64,000 bases of DNA from Macrosoma leucophasiata (lineage: Eukaryota > Arthropoda > Insecta > Lepidoptera > Hedylidae). Below, piece by piece: positions 32,901 through 39,169 of the stretch (the first letter of the stretch is position 1; the number at the start of each line of letters is the position of its first letter). A program made the position numbers and the translations under genes. The notes below the pieces were generated by a model. The model worked only from the letters and a program-made list of their open reading frames with translations, was not told the DNA's origin and ran no database searches. The stretch lies in NCBI GenBank assembly GCA_036365455.1, contig JAWQUS010000010.1, positions 24,943,501 to 25,007,500 of the forward strand, given 5' to 3'.

Positions 32901-34180
32901 TATCGCGCCACCGGTCAACCGATATTATTCCTTCGCGCTTCACTACATATTATTATCACCAAGAAGACCCGGTGATTAAATTCAATTCAATTCAAATCAT
33001 TTATTGCTTGCCACAAGAATATTACAAGTTATCTTAAACTATAACTTAAATAATATTGCCTATGACACCCCGCAGGGGGGGGGGGGGGCATCGCAAATTC
33101 GGAGAATGACGATTATATTTAATAACATTAATATGATAATTAAATTGCACTACATTACATTTTACATTCATTAATTAATTCTATATAATACGAGTATGTT
33201 GTCTTCCTATCTTCTTATATCAATTATTATCATTTAAAAATTCGTAGGTACTATAGTAGCATTTATCTAATAGAAAATTTTTCAGTTGATTAATAAATGT
33301 TCTCGGTTTTTCTATATTTTTTATATGGTTTGGAATTTTGTTATATATATTGATCACCATTGAGTGTGGTCCTGTTGAAAATAATTTTAGTTTTGTGAAT
33401 TCGGATTTCAATTTATTCTGAGTGCGGTCATTTCTACGAGTCGTTTCGACCAGTGAAAATAAGTGATATTGTTTTTTTACGAATTTACAACATTCTAAAA
33501 TGTACAAAGAAGTAAGAGTAAGGACTCTTTGTTTTATAAAATGGGACGTACATGACTCCATCCCACCAATATTAGTCAAAATTCGGATACATCTTTTTTG
33601 TAGCACAAATAATTTATTGATGGCTGTACAGTTTCCCCATAAGACTATGCCATAACTTAATCTTGAGTGGGCGTATGCATAATAAGAAGATAGTGTGGTA
33701 TTAAAGCTACTGACTTTCTTTAGATGTTTAAGTGCGTAGATAAAAGATGACAATTTGTCAGCTACTTTTTGGATATGCGCCTTCCAGTTAATATCTTTAT
33801 TCCAGTTAAATTCTGCATAGGTATAGGTCACCGCGCAAGATCCGTGCTATATGAAATATCTTTCTTCCGCAGAGGTGTGTATCGGCGGTGGCGGGAGCGC
33901 GAGGGGTGCGGGTGGCGCGGGGGGCGCGGGGGGCGCGGGGTGCGCGGGTGGCGCGGGGGGCGCGGGGGGCGCCGCGGTGGCGGGCGGCGGCGCGCTGTCG
34001 GCGTCGCGGCTGCGGCTGCTGCACGACACCACCATGATCGACGCCGCGCTCGACCTCGACGACCCCGAGCCCGCCGCGGCCCACGCTGCCCACGCGGCCC
34101 ACGCCCACGCGGCCCACGCCCACGCGGCCCACGCTGCCCACGCGGCCCACGCCCACGCGGGCCTCACGCACGCGCTCTGA
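20123..34180 (+). CDS. app: DHHC palmitoyltransferase, approximated/ZDHHC14/18 type (five coding exons)
   Basis: Coding exons are 20123-20929, 29312-29433, 31380-31582, 31956-32081 and 33873-34180. They sum to 1566 bases (521 residues plus stop), with matching phases at every join and GT/AG at each intron. The protein should sit in Golgi or plasma membrane and attach palmitate to cysteines of target proteins; fly app acts in Fat/Dachs signalling. Visible features: four hydrophobic segments, a cysteine-rich domain at about 149-197 with DHHC at 176-179, a TTNE (TTxE) motif at 265-268, and the [12 protein letters not shown] (PaCCT-like) motif in exon 2. The C-terminal half is low-complexity. Introns are invaded by retroelements and both ends of intron 1 carry tandem duplications. 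If the duplications alter splice choice, expression could be affected. Confidence 0.88.
20885..21985 (+). repeat. Tandem array duplicating an exon end and its 5' splice site
   Basis: The unit is 86 bp, or 98 bp in the first two units and the last owing to an extra CTCCACACCTAC. It comprises the last part of app exon 1 (encoding [14 protein letters not shown]), the GTGAGT donor and the first intron bases. Donors begin at 20930, 21028, 21126, 21212, 21298, 21384, 21470, 21556, 21642, 21728, 21814 and 21900: twelve in all. Units differ only by a few CCCGCA/CCTGCT changes, which indicates recent expansion or homogenisation. Confidence 0.93.
21986..22669. other. Intron 1 sequence, no feature seen
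   Basis: AT-rich intronic DNA between the minisatellite and a dispersed repeat. No ORF or structured element is supported. Confidence 0.4.
22670..22855 (+). repeat. Dispersed lepidopteran repeat, insertion target of the Bel-Pao element
   Basis: The sequence runs CTAGCTGTGCCCGCGACTTC, ...AGTAGCCTAAGTTACTCC, GTGAAAGTCCCGTCAAAATC, GGTCCAGCCGTTCCCAAGAT and ends in (CAGA)n. This is one of the commonest repeat motifs in Lepidoptera, probably a SINE or LINE tail. The LTR element inserted in its terminal CAGACAGAC. Confidence 0.6.
22856..23029 (+). repeat. 5' LTR of the intronic Bel-Pao element
   Basis: 174 bp, identical by eye to 28837-29010. Confidence 0.93.
23208..28376 (+). CDS. Bel-Pao Gag-Pol polyprotein
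   Basis: The frame encodes 1722 residues with no interruption. In order: Gag with [13 protein letters not shown] and [14 protein letters not shown] knuckles at about 328-376; protease ALIDPGSQ at about 467; reverse transcriptase with a YVDD box at about 875; RNase H HGFCDAS at about 1050; integrase with the CIIC half of its zinc site near 1390 and catalytic Asp, Asp, Glu near 1424, 1488 and 1544; a C-terminal ITC domain to the end. Unlike the element at 7.8-16.2 kb it stops after integrase and has no envelope. Proteins act on the element's own RNA in cytoplasmic particles. Confidence 0.94.
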   Translation: MTSVEQLIETNEELFQLLEKALSNHKKCPKARLTSGYIQSKLKCVQEYWDLFRSTHGTLITMTNKQKRDGLSYFTDDRHTQFEDVFLELNGDLTDKLENIKQPQRHTNVENSSSVQEPSNHFGGEIHLPKINLPTFSGAYEDWQSFEDVFSSLIHDNKRLSDIQKLHYLKSCLTGEAHNAIKNFQVVEKNYCFAWDTLRNRYSHKRLIVDAILKRLFSMKKINTQSASQLKSLIDNTNECISSLQGMDVSTVCWDPVLVFFVTQKLDPETHKEWEKFVSTEYNKELPSFKSLINFLESNIQTLVLIAQPVTMRHTKERSFHTNSVQMTCIFCSKNHYLFNCKDFGKLNPVKRREYVRDNHLCYNCLSSNHSVVNCKQKISCRICSRRHHSLLHYNNIHERRGEAGVQEGNNTTGLSSLHTNVKGEQHDSQDISITSHLASGHNKALLATALVPVRGSSGQITILRALIDPGSQASFISERAVQSLRLKRTGINGTVTGVGSATTTVSHVVQLEVLSRYDLEFSLPVRAYVLASHVTTRLPCKSIKPREHWSHLEGLNLADPQYFIASKIDILLGVEVYTDIIKNNLIKGPPGSPSAQETSLGWILFGNINNQISEGRIVVMHHKLEVDSDNFLRNLWSIEESTKREFTAEERKCEEIYVNNYSRSAEGRYIVKLPLRGSIDEIGETKNIALKRFYQLERRLEKRPQLKDDYRKVIEEYIQLTHMEKIPEEERDKEAIYLPHHAVIKEERKTTKVRIVFDASCSGSNGKSLNDILMTGPRLQEDLRNLVMRWRLKPVCFVADIQKMYRMVEVTKEDADLQRILWRKNTDEEIEEYRILRVTFGTASAPYLAVKTLMQLAEDEGSDCSEAARIIREDFYVDDCMSGSFTIKEAIQLGKEITDILKKGGFILQKWASNSKEFLDEFQIEEKKGNEDSNQCTIKTLGLVWNMSTDSFRYQLKLPSQPEISTKRNILADIQRLFDPLGWLSAAIIPAKILIQKLWMERLDWDEYVGDSLKEEWLRIRSSFKNLNLVQIKRWIETDRKELDNITLHGFCDASNKAYCAVVYYRVQTKDGKIKTGIVASKTRVAPVRPISVPRLELCGAVLLARLLTQVREAMRLPVEGVYAWTDSSVVLSWICGDPSRWKVFVSNRVVEILDNLSNSRWFHVQSKENPADIGSRGLELTELIGNKLWWEGPDWLRDQEIHFLRLNLPTDIDRKKIQVNLKIEEKDKINFENFDSLEELTRVIVYSRRFLNYNKNSSNIDRPITVEELDESLKTCIRLAQRESFVEEIDRITNKQYVKRSSRLKSLNPFLDSRNILRVGGRLRNSDLEDESRHPIIMNNKSTLAHLIIADAHQRTLHGGIQLMVCYIRSKYWILGIKNAVKAYLHRCIICTRQRAAIRSQIMADLPRVRTTPARPFQHSGVDFAGPLQVLMTRGRGAKSNKAYIAIFICMVTKAIHLELVGDLSSESFIGAFHRFIARRGRCTHIWSDQGRNFVGANKHLAEAWKSTNLELPGHLNNILASEGTQWHFIPPYSPNFGGLWEAGVKSVKHHLRRILTARLTFEEMSTTLCQIEACLNSRPLTPIDTTDTDFKILTPGHFLIGEAPVTIPSPDLRDLNLNRLSRWQYVQRLVSEFWHRWQSEYLSRLQERPKWLKRIKEFEIGDIVLLKNEQLPPGKWPLGRIIAKHPGPDNVTRVYSVKCSSDVVKRSISKLCYLPVETK
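28837..29010 (+). repeat. 3' LTR of the intronic Bel-Pao element
   Basis: 174 bp, followed directly by the CAGAC target duplication and further CAGA units of the interrupted repeat. Confidence 0.93.
29312..29433 (+). CDS. app: app-like gene, coding exon 2
   Basis: It follows a GTGGCGCAG acceptor and encodes [20 protein letters not shown], then [12 protein letters not shown] and ...SLIDR, which matches ZDHHC14/18 through IKGS...NPYS...LCGP...SLIDRR. It ends in phase 2 before a GTACGT donor at 29434. Its 3' part with the donor is copied downstream. Confidence 0.85.
29356..31090 (+). repeat. Tandem copies of app exon 2 end plus donor, interrupted by an RT fragment
   Basis: Units start at 29356, 29470 and 29593 (periods 114 and 123 bp). 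The third unit is broken at about 29633, and its remainder resumes at about 30917. A further full unit runs from about 30982 to 31075. Each contains the [20 protein letters not shown] coding segment and a donor (29434, 29548, a changed GGTTGG near 30949, and 31063). Unit lengths are multiples of three, so copies stay in frame. Confidence 0.88.
29633..30916 (+). pseudogene. R1-clade non-LTR reverse transcriptase fragment inside a duplicated exon
   Basis: The plus-strand frame gives [13 protein letters not shown] (end of an endonuclease), a linker with [91 protein letters not shown] and YADDVTLLI: an R1/TRAS-group ORF2. About 45 codons between ISARIV and GKVLERIM are missing in frame. Both ends are truncated and there is no poly(A). 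Seven bases of the host repeat (GTGCTGT) are missing at the insertion point, which argues against ordinary target-primed insertion. Confidence 0.82.
31380..31582 (+). CDS. app: app-like gene, coding exon 3
   Basis: It follows GTGTTGCAG and completes the split Arg codon to give [19 protein letters not shown]. It contains five imperfect 15-bp units encoding VQPL(A/P) at about 31440-31530, so the protein has a [13 protein letters not shown] repeat. It ends in phase 1 before GTACGT. Confidence 0.78.
31634..31690 (-). repeat. Reversed copy of the 22670-type dispersed repeat
   Basis: GACGGGACTTTCACTGGCAG and TAATAAGGAGTAATA are the reverse complement of the GTGAAAGTCCCGTC and TTACTCCTTATTA blocks. 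Confidence 0.55.
31956..32081 (+). CDS. app: app-like gene, coding exon 4
   Basis: It follows a CTGTTGCAG acceptor and encodes [20 protein letters not shown], then a Gly-rich stretch and [11 protein letters not shown], ending in phase 1 before GTACGT. Phase agrees with exons 3 and 5. No domain is known for this tail. Confidence 0.72.
32225..32300 (+). repeat. 15-bp tandem repeat in intron 4
   Basis: Four to five copies of a GTGCGAGGCGGCT unit, the last ones mutated. Confidence 0.75.
32400..32765 (+). repeat. Nested minisatellite in intron 4
   Basis: Starts of the ATGGATAGACAAAGTCCGCA motif fall at 32436, 32508, 32588 and 32676, with a last partial start at 32756. This gives spacings of 72, 80, 88 and 80 bp. 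The differences are whole multiples of an internal CCGCAAGT 8-mer present one, two, three and two times. Confidence 0.85.
32976..33835 (-). pseudogene. LINE 3' end (RT C-terminal domain)
   Basis: A 203-residue minus-strand frame (33831-33220) contains [63 protein letters not shown] and [16 protein letters not shown]: the thumb and C-terminal region of a Jockey/CR1-group LINE. It is 5'-truncated, with a 3' UTR and an (AATTG)n-type tail at about 32976-32995 (minus-strand reading). A run of 14 G sits at about 33076-33089. It lies antisense in app intron 4, ending about 40 bp before exon 5. Confidence 0.78.
33873..34180 (+). CDS. app: app-like gene, terminal coding exon 5
   Basis: It follows TCTTTCTTCCGCAG and begins [15 protein letters not shown], continues with Gly/Ala repeats, then [20 protein letters not shown], and ends in an [12 protein letters not shown] repeat before TGA at 34178. 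The [18 protein letters not shown] core is the only non-repetitive part. Confidence 0.75.
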
Positions 34181-34221
34181 CCGGCGCCGCTCCGCCTCTG
34201 TAAATAACTCCCGATCCCTTC

Positions 34222-34227
34222 AATAAA
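34222..34227 (+). terminator. Polyadenylation signal of the app-like gene
   Basis: AATAAA lies 42 bases after the stop codon, followed by T-rich and TGT-rich sequence. Confidence 0.7.
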
Positions 34228-35590
34228 CGACCTTTTACATTAACTCGTGTTTTATTTATTTCTACGTTTTACGTGTCCTATCCATTGTTGGCGTCCAATT
34301 TTTATTGTTTCGATAATGTTAGGCTCGTCGAATGGGTAGTAGAGCTCTTCAGAGCTCGTTCATTTTCCAATACTGCACCGAAAATGTGTCTCAGAATTTG
34401 CGTTCAAACACTAAATCAAAACCTAAACTCGGATTTTTTCCTGCATTCCTGATTTGACATTTTCAGTGTTGCAACGTAATGGAAACGAAATATTTCTGAA
34501 TCGATTAATTTCGTTTCTAGTTTTATCTTAACAACTACTGTTTTAGCGCATAAGTTTCGTTTTTCACGTACTTGTAGGCGTTGCGGATAATTGCTTTTTC
34601 CGTAACCGTCAAAGCTTTTTGTAAACATATTTTTTTTCTTTAAGGACCATGTGTCCTCGTTTTTTTGTAATGTACTTGGCTGAGGATTCATTTTGATGGC
34701 AATCCAAAACAAAGATATACACTCAAAGTTAAAAGAAAATAGCTATCTCCCTTTTATTACAAGTTTTGTTTTTATTTTTAATATAATTAAAAGAAAACTT
34801 TAATTTTTAATAAAATAATGCAATGGTTACTAATCTAACGTTAGTCTCGCTAAAACTCTAGCACGACCGGACCGATTTGGCTAATAATGGTTTTGAATGA
34901 TTTCTGGCAGCCCAGGGAAGGTTTAAAAGGTAAGAAAATATGAAGAAATTGATGGGAAATAGTAAAAACTAAAATTTCTGTTTCTTATACAAATAGTCCG
35001 TATCTATTAAACTTTTGACACATTACGAAGTTAGTCGGATAAATAATTATTGTGAATAATTATGTATTTATTTGAATAAAATCGATCATTTATTTAAAAA
35101 AAATGCCTTATAATTGGCACACCAATATTATAATTACTTAAACATAAAATCGCGATGCTTTATCGATTGTTGGGTCCACACACACACACACACACATTAA
35201 GTTATCTTATGTGGTATCGTCATAGATTTATTGTACTAAAGATTGGTAATAGAGTAATTTGGACGAGACTAAATTCGGATTACCTCAGTGTGCCTGAGAT
35301 GTGTTTGTTTGAAATAAATAAATTTTAGCGAGGTGTGGTGTGTGGTAGTATATGTACGGTTACGGTACTCACAGTACAAGAAATAAAGTCCGACACAAAT
35401 AAGTTTCACACAGTTTTTTGTTTAACACCACAGTACACGCTACATATACAGAGTGTCCCAGAACTCAACGTCAAGCTGAAACGGGGTGACAGGATTCATT
35501 GTAACCATCATGAGAAAAATCAGAAAAAAAATCTATCCCATGTAGTTTGAAAATTATGGGCATTTAAGGAAAACCTAGAAATTTGGTCAA
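34228..35590. other. Intergenic DNA between app and the subtelomeric block
   Basis: Mostly AT-rich with no supported gene. A (CA)n run is at 35177-35196. A repeat-like segment with GACCGGACCGATTTGGCTAA lies at 34864-34884. CAGAGTGTCCCAGAACTCAA at about 35449 resembles leaders of other lepidopteran mobile elements. Confidence 0.4.
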
Positions 35591-35918
35591 AATGTAACCA
35601 TTTTTCGGTTATTGTGGTTAATTTTTATATACAACAAGTATTGTACCATTTTACAATCCTGATTAAACGCGACAACTTTTAATGGCACTTGCCAAGGCAC
35701 TCTAGTACATTTTTTTAAGGAGGGGGTGTTTCAAAGTCGACTAAGTTTGAAAATTTTAAATTCATAGTTTAACAAATAGTCTAAATTCTAGGAAACTTGG
35801 GGTAATTGTGTCATTATTTTAGACTGATTCTCAAGATGTTATTTAAGGTTACGGTTGCAAAGTTTAAATGAACAAAAATGATAAAAATTAACCACAATAA
35901 CCGAAAAATGGTTACATT
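35591..35918. mobile_element. 328-bp MITE-like element with perfect 38-bp terminal inverted repeats
   Basis: Bases 35591-35628 (starting AATGTAACCATTTTTCGG) are the exact reverse complement of 35881-35918. No coding capacity is present and no clear target duplication can be seen. The right end abuts the truncated 3' end of the next element. Confidence 0.75.
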
Positions 35919-36564
35919 ACGGTTATGGATACGGGCGACCTCGATACTATAAAGGACGCTAGTAAGGAGTAGGTACTATTAGGTATGAAAGGAGAATCGG
36001 GGTCAGACAGATAAGGAAAGGAATCGGCTAATGGTGGGAAGAATATGCAACTTATATATATAAAATACAGAGTGAATTGCTTAACTTTAAACTATACATG
36101 ATTTTGTAACAATACTGTTCATAAAGTAACATGGAAAAATTATATAAATCAATGAATTTTGTTAAGTATAGTAAATCCTATACAAGGAATTATCATACAG
36201 ACAAAAAGGACTTGCATATTTAATAATGATATGTTTCTTAGGTTTTTTTTTTTTGAGTCCTTCATACTCTTTTAACTTAGTGTAATACAAAATAAAACAG
36301 AACTTCTAACTTAAACATAATAAATATTTAGCTTAGAATAGGGAGTAGACTTATGGGCTAGCAGTAGGTTACATTTAATAGGCTGAAAAAAAAGTTGCAT
36401 ATTGTAGGCTAAATTACAATTATTCAAATTAAATTAATCTTCTAAAGTGCTAATTTATTCGAGTTAGGCTTGCTCAGAGTTAGGTCAGACACATCCGAAC
36501 CCAACTCTAACAAAACCCAAGTCAAGACCGAACTATGAAAATTTTACAAGTCCCGTCATATGGT

Positions 36565-38190
36565 AGGAGCGCCATCTATTGAAATCCGTGAGAACAAGGT
36601 GGTATTATGTAAAGCGGCTTACATATTAGTTCCGGGTAAATTGTGTTGATATTATAGGTGGCGCTGACCCCACAATGGTTACCCCGCCACCTATTATCGA
36701 ACAGCTGTATCATTTGTCCGCACGGGTTAACGTGGGCGACTGTTGTAACAAAACGAATGCTGTGCCACCCGGCGGCGCGAAAACTACCGTGGCCCATAAT
36801 GTCAATAAAGCAAAAGTGTTAATAAAAAGAATACGCCAGCCACGGCAGTGTCCGCGCCGGCCGCCAGGTGGCGCGCAAGGAACAAAAATGGTAGGATTTT
36901 GGGAGACATGAGAGTATAGATAAGATTCATCTAAATATTGAGTCATACATAAATTATTAAATTATAAAGTTTACAAAATAATGTCTGACGGCACATAGTT
37001 TTATGAATTCTATGTTTCGATAATATATGTTTCGATAATATAAAAAGAGAATAGATTATTATTTATTTCATGTGCCATCAGACAACACATTATAATGATG
37101 AAACAAACTATAGAATAATGGATTGTTTTAGTGGCAACCATTTAACACGAAGATACAAATTAATATTTACAAGAGGTAGAGAAAATAGTTGGATTTAGAA
37201 TTTAAATTTAGTTTATTGTGTTTGTAAAAACACAATAAACTAAATTTAAATTCTAAATTACACCGAGAGGCAGCGCCATCTGGTGGCGGAGAGGATTAAC
37301 AAAGATTTGTTAATTTATTTATTTAAAGTAAGAAGAAGGTGAAGGTTTTGGACATGATGAATAATACCTGTTCCAAAACAACTATGTACAGGTTTAAGTG
37401 ATCCGTATGTGTTAAATAAGTTAGTCTAAATTATTATAATATATATTGCAGCGCCTCTATGAGGACGCTGTGGCACTAAGAACAACTGGATTTGAGCTTT
37501 GCATGGAGTGTTAGTTGAAAATCATTTTTATTTGTACAAACTGAATAAAATGAAATATTTATTTTAAATCCAAATAAATGGCTAGTTAAAATGAAATACT
37601 TGCGGATTTTCAAACAAAGCTCAAATCTATATTACCAATAACTATAATCCATGTCGACGACAGAGCCCCTGGTGGGACGCTGTGTTAACAATGTCGATCG
37701 AATTTGATTCAATTTTTTTGCAGACATTCATTAAATATTAGATAGATTACATTGAGTTGAAACATAGATTAATTCAATTACTTAAATCGTATCTACATGG
37801 ACATATTGATATGGTAAAACAATGTAGCTAGTATTCTGTATAGCTGCGGTGGTGCCATCTAGGGACGGGAATATTTATGGAAAGATATTTATATTTGCAT
37901 ACTTTAGATGCGTATTCAAAGGTAAAAATGTGAACAATTCGATAATTGAGTCCATATTCCAGATAAAATGTTATGAATAATACGTTGCAGACATTATAAA
38001 GGTTTAAGATTAGATATGAGTGGTGTTTGAAGTAATTTCGCAACTAATATTATAAGATAGCAGCATCTAGTGGCGAGTGGATTTACTAGTTGTATTCAGT
38101 GTAGGTTGGTTATATTCTGTATTATTTTCTAGAATGTTCCACGAGAAGCGCCATCCTGTGGTAAGAGGTAATAACTTAGTGGCGTCGTTG
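36565..38190. promoter_or_regulatory. Cluster of CTCF-like motifs, copy 1
   Basis: Sites resembling the CTCF consensus (CC-A/C-C/T-CT-A/G-GTGG; insect core AGGTGGCGC) occur at about 36568, 36656 (AGGTGGCGC exact), 36684, 36864 (AGGTGGCGC exact), 37273 (GCCATCTGGTGG exact), 37664, 37851, 38064 and 38150. They fall at matching places in copy 2. Binding is an inference. Confidence 0.45.
37194..37257. repeat. Perfect 30-bp inverted repeat with 4-base spacer
   Basis: Arm 37194-37223 is the exact reverse complement of 37228-37257, with GTAA between. The related copy at 54930-54950 has only one arm, so the palindrome arose in this copy. Confidence 0.92.
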
Positions 38191-38465
38191 AATGTTCTAG
38201 AAAATAGATTTGGTAGGTATGAGCAATATAGAAATTAAAAAAAAAATTAGGCAGTGGACATAAATGCCCAGGACAATAAATAGTATGTACTGTGTGAATG
38301 GTGAGTTGATGAATTGGTAAAATATTTAATAATATAGCTTGATATTGGAATGAGCAAAATGAAAATCTAGGTGATGGGACATAAGTGCGCAGGACAATAA
38401 ATAGTATGTACTATGAGAATGGTAAAATGGTGAATTGGTAGTATAGTTTTAATAGTATGGCATGA

Positions 38466-38759
38466 TATAAGATTTGTGAAGGAACGGGTGGAAGTGTTCC
38501 TCCGGCGAAAAGGGAGGATCCTTTGACCAGGCGAGGTGGTAGCGCCTGGCGGGCCGCGGCCCAACGATTGACGTTGGGAAGTTGTATATAAGCCAACTCT
38601 TGAGAATACTTCGTATGTGCGATGTAATTCGATTGCACGCCATCTACCGTACTAGATAAGTACTGTGAGGTTTCATTATATTCCACTAGTTGGCGCCTTA
38701 ATGTAGTGGACGCTACATCACTCCCCTCCAAAGACCGGAGGTTGATACGATCAAGGCAG
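38466..38759. other. Unassigned segment, possibly an LTR-element remnant
   Basis: This segment is absent from the equivalent place in copy 2. It has GGGAGGATCCTTTGACCAGG and, near the right end, TTGGCGCCTTAATGTAGTGG and CTACATCACTCCCC, which recall LTR ends and primer-binding sites of Ty3-like elements. No paired LTR is present. Confidence 0.3.
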
Positions 38760-38802
38760 TTAGGTTAGGTAAGGTTTTTTTTTTCTTTTTTTTTTTTTTT
38801 TC
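38760..38802 (+). repeat. Degenerate telomere repeat followed by T-run
   Basis: TTAGGTTAGGTAAGG then a T-run broken by single C bases: the same junction type as at 42.5, 48.4 and 53.5 kb. Confidence 0.75.
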
Positions 38803-38924
38803 CTTTTTATTCTACTGTATTAACTGCAGCGTCATAAGCTACACCATTGGTTCAACTTAGATTTATTACTGTTGTGTCATAAAATATTTTTTTTTTTTTA
38901 AATTTACATTCAACATGCAAGTTA

Positions 38925-39137
38925 CTCTTGCAGCTGTGCTAGAGTGGGGATCGCTTAAAAAATGTCATTTGCACCAGAGAAGACGAAAGCGATTCTGGTT
39001 ACCAGGAAACTCAAATATCGAGATCCTATAGTTCTAATCGAGGGTACTCCTATTACACTGGATGACAACATGAAATTGCTAGGCCTCACTCTGGATCGTA
39101 ACCTCAACTTCATCCAGCACATAGAGGAATCAAAGAA

Positions 39138-39141
<4 letters not shown>
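38925..39141 (+). pseudogene. R1-clade RT fragment in opposite orientation
   Basis: The plus-strand frame contains AVLEWGSLKKMSFAPEKTKA, then RKLKYRDP and MKLLGLTLDRNLNFIQHI. These align with the LSFAPHKTKA...KILGLTVDAKLTFNKHV region of the neighbouring minus-strand elements. It ends at GAAAAAGG before the T-run of the next element. Confidence 0.75.

Positions 39142-39169
<28 letters not shown>

Larger units (their letters stand above)
35925..38465 (-). mobile_element. Truncated copy 1 of the long noncoding telomere-element 3' region
   Basis: The sequence parallels 53577-56160 almost throughout: GGATACGGGCGACCTCG, the AGGTGGCGCTGACCCCACAA block, the GCCATCTGGTGGCGGAGAG block, and two units of the TAAGTGCCCAGGAC satellite at the end. 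It lacks the terminal hairpin and poly(A), and breaks off next to the MITE. It has an internal T-run at 36243-36254. No ORF is supported. Confidence 0.8.

Noticed and set aside
38411..38731. 106-codon minus-strand ORF
   Set aside because: No family resemblance; it spans the boundary between the satellite units and the unassigned 38466-38759 segment.
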